A DNA stretch of 64,000 nt from Chitinophaga arvensicola (GTDB lineage: Bacteria > Bacteroidota > Bacteroidia > Chitinophagales > Chitinophagaceae), in contig NZ_FOJG01000002.1 in NCBI RefSeq assembly GCF_900110835.1, forward strand, positions 1,950,979 to 2,014,978, given 5' to 3'. A program made the translations under genes and the position numbers. This document shows positions 56,823 through 64,000 of the stretch, piece after piece; within the stretch, counting starts at the first letter, position 1, and every line of letters starts with the position of its first letter. The notes below the pieces were generated by a model. That model was given only the letters and a program-made list of their open reading frames with translations. It was not told the origin of the DNA and ran no database searches.

Positions 56823-56855
56823 AAACGAAACATCCCTGTGCAGGATGTTTCGTTT
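56823..56855 (-). terminator. Rho-independent terminator of the S41-peptidase operon
   Basis: AAACGAAACATCC and GGATGTTTCGTTT make a perfect 13-bp stem with a 7-nt loop, followed on the minus strand by TTTT. It lies 22 bp beyond the peptidase stop. Confidence 0.88.
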
Positions 56856-56876
56856 GGCATAAATGTGATACAGATA

Positions 56877-58358
56877 CTATCGCTTACCCGCCCGGATCAG
56901 ATCCAATGTATACTGGATCTCCGGATCTTTGCCGGCGCGGATATATTGCTGAAATGCTTCAAAGCTCAGCTCTTTATCAGGCTGACAACCACGCCCGTTA
57001 TCCTCTTTGGCCTTCATAAAATATATTTCGCTCATAGGAACGGTTAACTTGCTTTTCGTTTTAGGCAGTGTATAGGTATTGAACCAGGCCGCCGTGGTAG
57101 ATGCTTCACCGCTGCCGGTTTCAGTACCTACCAGCACACCACGCTTGTTATTCTTTACCAGCGCCGCAAAATAGGTGGCTGCACTGACGGTACCACCGCT
57201 GGTCAGCACATACACATTGCCCTTAAAGTTATTCTTATCAGGAGGATAGTTGGAAATGGAACCTTCCGTTAAGCGCGCATTGCCATAATAAAATCCTGCC
57301 GCACTGTCGTAGTCGAAGCGTTGTTTCAGGAAGTTCTCCGTCTGCTTCACTTCTTCCTCTGCCATTTTCGTTCCGTAACCATTCAACAGGTTGCCGGGAT
57401 CATTCATCTCTATGTTCTTCGTGCGGTAATTGAATACATTGTCGAACGGACGTAATGCTACAAAGGAATACAGCAGGGCAGACATATTCGGATTGCCCCC
57501 GCCGTTAGACCGGATATCTATGATAACATTACCGATATTACGTTTTTTCACTTCCGCAAAAAAATCATTCAGCTCCTTGTACATCGCGTTTTCCTGGAGC
57601 ATAAAGGTAAGCACGGTCAGGATGGCCGTGGATTCCTTCTCCTGGTACTCCTTCGTTACATAGGCACGTTTCAGGAAAGTGTTAAAAGGCAGTTCACCCA
57701 GGCTGCGGTTATGATAACCGGTTTTGGCATCTACGGCTTTCAGTTGTACGGTAGTGGAATTTTTAGCGCCATATTCTTTGTACACCACTTCATAGCTGGA
57801 GGCTTCCGGGAAAACAAGACTGACAAACAGGCTAAGACTGGCTCCGGTACGATCAGTGCCCGTTCTGATAAAACCATCACTGTAAGTGACATACCCGATT
57901 TCGCTGAGCAGCTTTGCAGCGGGCATTTTATTGATACTCAGGATCTCCGCACCAAAAGGAATGGTTTCTCCTTTGGCATTCACTATGATCCTGTCTTTAA
58001 AGGTGGTGATAGCCAGCGGGAAGTGATTAATACCGTAAAATACCTCTACCACGCGCTCTTCATCATAATCGAGTTTCAGATGCACATCATTGAATAACTG
58101 CACCGGAGAATACCGTAAAGCGCTCACCAGAGACGGATCCTTATCCAGGCGGTTCATCAGGGAATCCATTTTATGATTGAACATAACGGTATCCGTGAAC
58201 TTATAAGGATTCGGATGCTGCTTCTTCAACAACTCAACAGCATATTTAAAATCATCTTTCAGATCCTGCCTGGTAAACCCTGTAAAAGGTTGTACCTGGG
58301 CCAGGGCTGTAGTGGAAAGTAGGGACATAAGTATCCCTGATGCAAATATTTGCTTCAT
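56877..58358 (-). CDS. Exported S41-family (CtpA/tricorn-like) peptidase, 493 aa
   Basis: A signal peptide (MKQIFASGILMSLLSTTALA) is followed by an N-terminal helical domain (KDDFKYAVELLKKQHPNPYK) and a PDZ-like middle. The catalytic domain runs from about 270 to 470: IGNVIIDIRSNGGGNP is the S41 strand before the active site, and VLTSGGTVSAATYFAALVK carries the nucleophile Ser near 392; GTETGSGEAS follows. It would cleave proteins or peptides in the periplasm or outside. It is the last gene of the operon with the MutS-like pair (39 bp gap). Its link to those cytoplasmic ATPases is not understood. Confidence 0.88.
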   Translation of the reverse strand: MKQIFASGILMSLLSTTALAQVQPFTGFTRQDLKDDFKYAVELLKKQHPNPYKFTDTVMFNHKMDSLMNRLDKDPSLVSALRYSPVQLFNDVHLKLDYDEERVVEVFYGINHFPLAITTFKDRIIVNAKGETIPFGAEILSINKMPAAKLLSEIGYVTYSDGFIRTGTDRTGASLSLFVSLVFPEASSYEVVYKEYGAKNSTTVQLKAVDAKTGYHNRSLGELPFNTFLKRAYVTKEYQEKESTAILTVLTFMLQENAMYKELNDFFAEVKKRNIGNVIIDIRSNGGGNPNMSALLYSFVALRPFDNVFNYRTKNIEMNDPGNLLNGYGTKMAEEEVKQTENFLKQRFDYDSAAGFYYGNARLTEGSISNYPPDKNNFKGNVYVLTSGGTVSAATYFAALVKNNKRGVLVGTETGSGEASTTAAWFNTYTLPKTKSKLTVPMSEIYFMKAKEDNGRGCQPDKELSFEAFQQYIRAGKDPEIQYTLDLIRAGKR

Positions 58359-58397
58359 GCTTTGATAATTTTAAAAGTAGTGATCTACCGGTTCAGG

Positions 58398-59717
58398 TTA
58401 CATTTTATTGATAAGCCCGATGATCCCCTCGTTTTCGATGATCATCATACCCTGCCGGTCTTCGGTAATACCTTCCTGTAAAGTATAGGTGTACCTGGGT
58501 ACATTTCCTTCCAGTATGGTAGGCATAAACCGGAACTGTACATTGGGCAAGTCTTTCAGTGCTTCGCCCACTTCGATGATATGGGTGGATACGATAAACA
58601 GGCAATTGTTGTATTCGGAAAAACCTTCTGTAACCGCCAGCGTACCATCAAAGGCATCTTTTACGTTGGTTCCCTTGAACAACTCATCAAACATCAGCAG
58701 CAGGTGTTCGCCGGTAGCTGCTGCTACCGCCGCATCCTTCACCCGTACCACTTCGGCATAGAAGTGACTGTATCCCATCGCTATGTTGTCGGCCACGTTG
58801 ATGCTGGAGAAGATACCTTCCCGCACGGAGAATACCATTTCGTTAGCTGCAACAGGGAAACCGATATGCGCCATGTACATGCCGATGCCGATAGATTTCA
58901 TCCAGGTAGATTTACCCGCCATGTTCGCTCCTGTGAGAAACAATACATTACTCCCCTCCATCATTTGCAGGTCGTTGCCTACTGCTTTTGAAATACAGGG
59001 GTGACGCAGACTCCGGGCATGAAACAGGTTTTCCTCTTTCGGCACCGCCGTTGCGTAACAGAAGCGGCGCTCACGCGATACATTGCTGACCGCGATGTAT
59101 ACATCTGTTTCCGCAATAAACTGCAACACGTCCCTCATGGCTTCGTTGTGCCTGTTGCGCAACAGGAAATCGTACTCTGCTACTGTCGCGGTAGACATGG
59201 ATTTGTAAATATCACTGTCCAGGATTTTGCGGATGTCCTTCTGGTGCATGATCGCCAACAGCGCTTCCACACGGTCCTGCAACGGGCTGTTTTCGCGCTT
59301 CAGCAACTCCAGCAGACCGAAACATTTCTTCAGTGTTACAATCGTCGCCTGCAACTGCACCAGCGTGTTTTTGAAACGCCCGTCTTTCGTGAGGCCGGCC
59401 AATAACTTCTGCAGTTGTAAATCTGCTGTTATTGCCCATTGCGATTTTCCGGCTGTAGTATCAATATATTCCCGCATCAGGGCCACCTGGTCGGCCTCAA
59501 AAGGAAACGTCACACCTTTCTCTTCGAAAAACTCAAAAATCGCTACCCGCTTATTAATAGCGGCAGCATCATTCAGCGGATGCGAAAACATCTCATCCAT
59601 CAGCTTCTCCCCGATCCGGGTTTTCACTTTATTGAATAAAAAGTATACGGATCCCTGGCGGAATTTTCCCATGAGGTTTAGTTCCCCTACCGACTGACGA
59701 TCTATTTTAAAACTCAT
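58398..59717 (-). CDS. MutS-family ATPase (core plus ATPase domain only), paralogue 2
   Basis: The 439-residue protein lacks the mismatch-recognition domain of MutS. Residues about 1-230 are helical lever/core sequence; the ATPase follows with Walker A TGANMAGKST near 260, Walker B LLLMFDELFKGTN and the STHIIEVGE switch. The start overlaps the stop of the upstream MutS-like gene by 4 bp. Such short MutS-related proteins are widespread in Bacteroidota, with unknown roles and no nuclease (Smr) domain. Pairing of two divergent copies suggests a heterodimer, as in eukaryotic MutS homologues (inference). Confidence 0.9.
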   Translation of the reverse strand: MSFKIDRQSVGELNLMGKFRQGSVYFLFNKVKTRIGEKLMDEMFSHPLNDAAAINKRVAIFEFFEEKGVTFPFEADQVALMREYIDTTAGKSQWAITADLQLQKLLAGLTKDGRFKNTLVQLQATIVTLKKCFGLLELLKRENSPLQDRVEALLAIMHQKDIRKILDSDIYKSMSTATVAEYDFLLRNRHNEAMRDVLQFIAETDVYIAVSNVSRERRFCYATAVPKEENLFHARSLRHPCISKAVGNDLQMMEGSNVLFLTGANMAGKSTWMKSIGIGMYMAHIGFPVAANEMVFSVREGIFSSINVADNIAMGYSHFYAEVVRVKDAAVAAATGEHLLLMFDELFKGTNVKDAFDGTLAVTEGFSEYNNCLFIVSTHIIEVGEALKDLPNVQFRFMPTILEGNVPRYTYTLQEGITEDRQGMMIIENEGIIGLINKM

Positions 59718-61027
59718 AATTGCTTATTTAACCGTTTTCCGCCTTTGTTTCCCTGCCTGAGAATGTCCAGGATCCCTTCATTATTGATAATGATCATGCC
59801 ATGTTTATCGTTGGTAACGCCTTCCTCCAGGGTATACGTGTATTCAGGTACCGCGCCTTTCATCACAGTAGGAAGAAAGAAAAATGCGGCGCTTTCCTTT
59901 TTCCGCAACTCGTCTGCCGCTTCGATAATATGCGAGGAGATGATGAACTTGCTGTCTTTCCGGTTGGTAAACGCATTACAAACAGCCAGGGTACCTTCCA
60001 GCGCATCCTTCACATTCGTCCCCCGGAATAATTCGTCGAACAGCACAAACAATGATTTTCCTTCACTGAGTTCCTGTCCTATTTTCTTCACACGCAGTAC
60101 TTCCGCGTAGAAGTGGCTGGCGCCAATGCCCAGGTTATCGGGCAGATTGATGGTAGTATATACGCCGTCCATTACGGAAAATTCCATGGCCGCCGCAGCC
60201 ACAGGGAAGCCCATGTGCGCGATGTAAACGGCTGTACTGAACGAACGCAGGAAGGTGGACTTACCGGCCATGTTGGCTCCTGTAAGAAAAACCAGGTTGC
60301 GGGAGGGAGCCATATGAAGATTATTCGCCACCGCGTTTTTTAAAAGCGGATGGTATACACCATCCACTTTTAAAATACTGGTCCCTTTAGGGTGTACCAC
60401 AGGGAATATCATGTTATGTTTCAGGGCAACCTGCGCTACTGAAACATAAACGTCGATATGATAAATAAAATGCAGTAGTTGCAGCACTTTCCTTTTCTCC
60501 TTATTACGGATCAGCACATCGAAAGCTGTAACAGCAGCGAATGAAATCCTGGTATTGGGCTTTTCGTTAAACACCGGTATAAAAGCCGGATCGTTCAGTA
60601 AACCGATCGCTGCCAGCCGTTCTTCTTCCAGCTCTTTCACACCTGCCATTTCCGGCGACTGCAGGTATTGTCTGAGCCGGTGGAAAAGATCGATGACCGA
60701 CATGATCCCATTCTGTACCTCTTTTTCGCTGAGTGATACTTTCGTACCTCCGTCCGGGTTATCATCGAAAGAAATGTATTTTTCCGCCTGGTCCAGCATG
60801 GCGCCGTCGAAAGGAAAGCTGGCCTTCATTTTCACGAAAGCAGCAATGGTATTGATCCGTTTGATGATCGCTTCCCTGTTGTTCAGCGGCTTCCTGAACA
60901 TGGCTTCCATAATGGTTTGCCCGCCACGGGTAAAGGAATGATTATAAATATCATAGATACCCTGCGTGTCCGCCTTCGAAAACAAGCGCAGATCATCCAT
61001 TGTCTGCGTATCTGTCTGCAAATACAT
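59714..61027 (-). CDS. MutS-family ATPase (core plus ATPase domain only), paralogue 1
   Basis: 437 residues, same architecture as the downstream paralogue: helical core about 1-220, Walker A TGANMAGKSTFLRSF near 247, Walker B LFVLFDELFRGTNVKDALEG, and SSHIIEAADEL. The two proteins share motif order and length but have clearly diverged between motifs (VFSVREGIFSSINVADNIAM against EFSVMDGVYTTINLPDNLGI). No mismatch-binding domain (Phe-x-Glu) is present, so classic mismatch repair is unlikely. It is 34 bp after the GldF/GldG-like gene. Confidence 0.9.
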   Translation of the reverse strand: MYLQTDTQTMDDLRLFSKADTQGIYDIYNHSFTRGGQTIMEAMFRKPLNNREAIIKRINTIAAFVKMKASFPFDGAMLDQAEKYISFDDNPDGGTKVSLSEKEVQNGIMSVIDLFHRLRQYLQSPEMAGVKELEEERLAAIGLLNDPAFIPVFNEKPNTRISFAAVTAFDVLIRNKEKRKVLQLLHFIYHIDVYVSVAQVALKHNMIFPVVHPKGTSILKVDGVYHPLLKNAVANNLHMAPSRNLVFLTGANMAGKSTFLRSFSTAVYIAHMGFPVAAAAMEFSVMDGVYTTINLPDNLGIGASHFYAEVLRVKKIGQELSEGKSLFVLFDELFRGTNVKDALEGTLAVCNAFTNRKDSKFIISSHIIEAADELRKKESAAFFFLPTVMKGAVPEYTYTLEEGVTNDKHGMIIINNEGILDILRQGNKGGKRLNKQL

Positions 61028-61061
61028 AATTATACTTTTTATAAAACAATGAAAGTGCCCG

Positions 61062-63386
61062 CTATTTGCGTTTTCTTCTTATCAGTATCACGATGCCAAC
61101 CGCCAGAATAAAGGCGGGTATCACGTATTGAAGGATCATCTTCATCGTTTGTGCAGGCGCCTTTTTGATCGTGAGCCAGATATCTGTAGGCACCGGGAAA
61201 TTATGATAAACAGGGAACCTGTTATCAACGGTGTAACTATAGAACGCATTGCCATAATCCTTTCCGTCGTTTTTAGCAACAGACATCATGTCGGCATCGC
61301 TGGAGATAATGATCTTCTGTAATTTGTTACCCAATTTGCGGGTAAGCTGCAGACCCACCGGATAAGGAGCTTCCGTTCTGTAGTCCCCTTCAGCAGTGTT
61401 GAATACAGGCGCTGCGGAATCCACTACCAATATGCCCCTTTCTACCCAGGTATTTGCATTGTTCTCCAAAGTAGTGATCTGTTCTGCTTTAAATCCGCTG
61501 GTATCAGAATAGCTTAAAATACTGGCGCCGGTAATAAGGGTATAACAGGCGTTGCTAATACCGTTCTTGAAGAAGAAAAATGGCTGCTCATCTGCCATGT
61601 CCATACCCTTTCTGGAAATCAAACCGGCAAACTTATGCGGCATATCCTGTGGGTTCACCCTTACAATGGTACCTTCATCTGCATTTACGCCCACATGATT
61701 CAAAATCGGGTTCATGATAAACTGCTTACCTGGCTCGGAATAGAACATAGCATTTCCTCCCCTGTCGATATACTGTTTAACGCTGTCGATAATAGCCTTA
61801 TCCAATAATGTTTTCGGATCAGAGATCACCAGTACATCCTCTTTACTGAAGCTGCCGGCGCCCACGGATGGGATGGTATCAAAATTCAGCCCCATATTGA
61901 TCAACGCATTCCTGGATGATTTATTCGAGGAATGGTTGCCATATTCCCGTTCGCCATACTTAAGTGGTGAACGCTCGTAGTGCCCGGTCAAAAATTTAAA
62001 AGTAGGTGTGGTATCATTTATTAAACGCAACAGGCTACCGGAAACGTTCCGCTCACTTGGAAAAATTTCAGGGTCCAGGTAAGTTCTCAGATAGGTTTTT
62101 TTCCCTTTGTACTCCACCTGCATCAACAAGCCTTTCGCTTCCGGCTCCAGGTTGATAAGGCTCCTGATTTCTGCTGGTTTTTTATAGATAGCCAGATCCG
62201 TTTTATTCATTTCCGCATACTTCTCGGCTATTTCATCCAGCGTTTTGCCCGGGTACATCTTGAAGATAGAACTATCGCCATCGTTCACATCGTAATAATA
62301 CACATACTCAAACTCCATGTTAGTATAAAAGCGCTGGTACCTGGCCCAGAAGTTCCACAGATAGGCATTGCGTGCAGTTGGTACACCATTTCCCAGGTTA
62401 TAGCCTAACAGGTTGGTATACAATGTTACTTTCAGCGGTGATCCATCCAGTTGCTTAATGACGCCCTGGGTATTTTCATGCAGTGTATTTATTTTGCCCC
62501 TCGTTACATCCCAATAGCCTATCAGTCCGTGCCGCGAGGTAACCACCAGCATTACCACCGCTATCGTGAATGCCACCAGGTATCTGCCTGCTGATACACG
62601 CCATGACTTCGACTCTGTCACCGATTTCATTTTGATGACGGTGAAGATGATAAAAAGGGAGGTGATAGCGATGAAATAAACTAAGTCCTTTGTTGTAATC
62701 AGACCACCCAGCATGCTTTCTACCCTCCCCGAGCTGGAAAGAAAATAGGTAACATCCCGCACATAATCCGTTCCCTGGAACAGCAGGCGTAGTGATGTGA
62801 ACAGGGTCAGCACCACAAATGTTCCAATCCCTGCCACAATGGGGTACGAGGTTAAACTGGAGATATACATACCTACTGCCACATACATGGCGGCCAGTAA
62901 AAAGAAGCCCAGCACCATCGACATGATATGCAGGAATTCCACGTTCTTAATGGAAACGGTCAGAATCATCACTTCTGCCACGAACATCAGGATCATCAGG
63001 CATACAAAACTATACACCCCCAGGAATTTACCCAGGATGATCTGACGTGTTTTCAGCGGCGACGAATGCAGCAATTTAATGGAGCCGGCAGCATATTCCC
63101 GGTTGATCACACCCATTGTCAGCAGTGGAATGTATAAAAAGAAAATCATCAACACCGTATCCAGCCCCTTACCGATCACCGTTTTTGTAAGTGGCATATT
63201 GAGGAATCCGCCAAAACCAGATCCCTGCAATTCAAGCATCGCGTCCTGCTGCACCGCAGTATCTGCCAGGTTTCCCATGATGATGCCGGCACTGGACATC
63301 AGGAACAAAATCAATACAAACCATGCGATCGGCGAAAAGAAAAAATACCGCAATTCTGCCCGCGCTATATTAAAAACTACTCTCAT
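61062..63386 (-). CDS. Fused GldF-GldG-like ABC transporter permease/auxiliary protein, 774 aa
   Basis: I start at the ATG at 63386 (MRVVFNIARAELRYFFFSPI), which overlaps the ATPase stop as TAATG. Residues 1-240 are an ABC-2 permease with six segments (IAWFVLILFLMSSAGIIMG, NREYAAGSIKLLHSSPLKTR), matching GldF. From about 270 to the end lies a GldG-type auxiliary region: a membrane segment, a long periplasmic part with KINTLHENTQGVIKQLDGSP and LLDKAIIDSVKQYIDRGGNA, and a C-terminal anchor (YVIPAFILAVGIVILIRRKR). In Flavobacterium GldF and GldG are separate proteins that work with the ATPase GldA in gliding motility; the fused form serves the same transporter in one chain. Exact substrate unknown. 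Confidence 0.9.
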   Translation of the reverse strand: MRVVFNIARAELRYFFFSPIAWFVLILFLMSSAGIIMGNLADTAVQQDAMLELQGSGFGGFLNMPLTKTVIGKGLDTVLMIFFLYIPLLTMGVINREYAAGSIKLLHSSPLKTRQIILGKFLGVYSFVCLMILMFVAEVMILTVSIKNVEFLHIMSMVLGFFLLAAMYVAVGMYISSLTSYPIVAGIGTFVVLTLFTSLRLLFQGTDYVRDVTYFLSSSGRVESMLGGLITTKDLVYFIAITSLFIIFTVIKMKSVTESKSWRVSAGRYLVAFTIAVVMLVVTSRHGLIGYWDVTRGKINTLHENTQGVIKQLDGSPLKVTLYTNLLGYNLGNGVPTARNAYLWNFWARYQRFYTNMEFEYVYYYDVNDGDSSIFKMYPGKTLDEIAEKYAEMNKTDLAIYKKPAEIRSLINLEPEAKGLLMQVEYKGKKTYLRTYLDPEIFPSERNVSGSLLRLINDTTPTFKFLTGHYERSPLKYGEREYGNHSSNKSSRNALINMGLNFDTIPSVGAGSFSKEDVLVISDPKTLLDKAIIDSVKQYIDRGGNAMFYSEPGKQFIMNPILNHVGVNADEGTIVRVNPQDMPHKFAGLISRKGMDMADEQPFFFFKNGISNACYTLITGASILSYSDTSGFKAEQITTLENNANTWVERGILVVDSAAPVFNTAEGDYRTEAPYPVGLQLTRKLGNKLQKIIISSDADMMSVAKNDGKDYGNAFYSYTVDNRFPVYHNFPVPTDIWLTIKKAPAQTMKMILQYVIPAFILAVGIVILIRRKRK

Positions 63387-64000
63387 TACTGTAAGATTGA
63401 AGAAGAATTTGATGATAATTGTTTGAATACATCGTCCATACCGGATGACTCTGTGTGGATAGAAGTGAGCCGCCAGTTTCTCTCTGCACTCTTCTTCACA
63501 ATTCTTTCCGCCAGATCGTCGTTGGGCAGGAAATAAATCCGGCATTTGTGATCCGGCAGCAACTCTACTTTCTGCACGTCTTCAATAGCCATCAATTCTT
63601 CGGGCGCAGGCATATGGAGCATTCTGGCCACCATGGTATTAGGCTGGAGTATGTTATTGAAAGCATCCAGCGTATCAGAAAACACTACCTGCCCGGATTC
63701 AATCATGATGATCTCTTTGGCAAGCAGGTTAATTTCAGACAATACGTGCGACGATAACAATACCGCACGATCTTTCGCAATTTCTTTGATCAGCTTCCTG
63801 GCTTCAATGATCTGGTTGGGATCAAGCCCATTGGTGGGCTCATCGAGGATCACCACTTTCGGTTTATTGATAATGGATTGCGCGATGCCTACACGCTGGC
63901 GGTAACCGCCCGACAGATTTTTGATCAGGCGTGATCTCATCTGCGTAATAGACGTTTTTTCCAGTACTTCGTCCACTGCGCTTTTGATGTGACGCCTTTC
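63386..64000 (-). CDS. ABC transporter ATPase (GldA-like), partial at the right edge
   Basis: The frame is open to the window edge; the N-terminal part with Walker A is outside. Seen are the signature LSGGYRQRVGIAQ, Walker B VVILDEPTNGLDP, the H-loop LLSSHVLSEINLLAKEI and a C-terminal regulatory extension ending SSNSSSILQ. A GTG at 63976 lies inside the conserved domain and is an ordinary Val codon, not the start. It should power the GldF/GldG-like permease encoded directly downstream with a one-base overlap. Confidence 0.93.
   Translation of the reverse strand, partial: ERRHIKSAVDEVLEKTSITQMRSRLIKNLSGGYRQRVGIAQSIINKPKVVILDEPTNGLDPNQIIEARKLIKEIAKDRAVLLSSHVLSEINLLAKEIIMIESGQVVFSDTLDAFNNILQPNTMVARMLHMPAPEELMAIEDVQKVELLPDHKCRIYFLPNDDLAERIVKKSAERNWRLTSIHTESSGMDDVFKQLSSNSSSILQ

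Noticed and set aside
63386..63976. GTG at 63976 as the start of the ABC ATPase
   Set aside because: It would remove Walker A and begins inside the conserved domain; the frame is open to the window edge.

Overview
The window comes from a Bacteroidota genome, most likely Chitinophagaceae (Chitinophaga-like). The evidence is a FecI-type sigma factor, FecR anti-sigma factor, STN-SusC, SusD and TlpA locus; a GldF-GldG type transporter; several outer-membrane lipoproteins; and Bacteroidota-style TAnnTTTG promoter elements. No rRNA, tRNA or CRISPR array was recognised. Almost every gene is on the minus strand, so the biological order runs from right to left.

Right part (about 45.9-64 kb) is housekeeping and envelope biology. 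A partial ABC ATPase, a fused GldF/GldG-like permease, two tandem MutS-core ATPases and an S41 peptidase form one apparent operon ending in a strong terminator. To its left are an acyltransferase-3 membrane enzyme, a plus-strand old-yellow-enzyme reductase with two altered active-site positions, and a complete TonB-dependent uptake and signalling locus (sigma, anti-sigma, SusC with STN domain, SusD, thioredoxin-like protein).

Middle part (about 20.1-45.3 kb) is surface and secreted protein biology. It holds a collagen-like lipoprotein, an SGNH/GDSL hydrolase with a neighbouring free copy of its N-terminal module, and then a tightly packed seven-gene run: outer-membrane barrel candidate, exported protein, small lipoprotein, 2170-aa exported SpvB-like protein, 264-aa membrane-anchored protein, 2851-aa exported RHS/YD-repeat protein with a variable C-terminal tip, and an 83-aa candidate immunity protein. 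I read this run as a candidate envelope-associated polymorphic toxin system whose partner genes I cannot assign to known families.

A scar at about 18.9-20.1 kb contains a small Cys-rich gene, a perfect 67-bp direct repeat of its 3' end, the truncated end of an IS256-family element, a perfect 24-bp-stem palindrome, and the C-terminal remnant of an XRE-type regulator.

Left part (1-17.2 kb) is a Tc (toxin complex) locus: a single-chain TcB-TcC fusion with a papain-like C-terminal tip, then a full TcA subunit carrying an inserted beta-rich module, then a Cys-rich protein with a Hint (hedgehog/intein) fold whose usual block-B histidine is replaced by glutamine. That last gene runs off the left edge. 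The Tc proteins have no signal peptide, whereas both giant proteins of the middle cluster do, so the window holds two architecturally related but differently exported SpvB/RHS systems.
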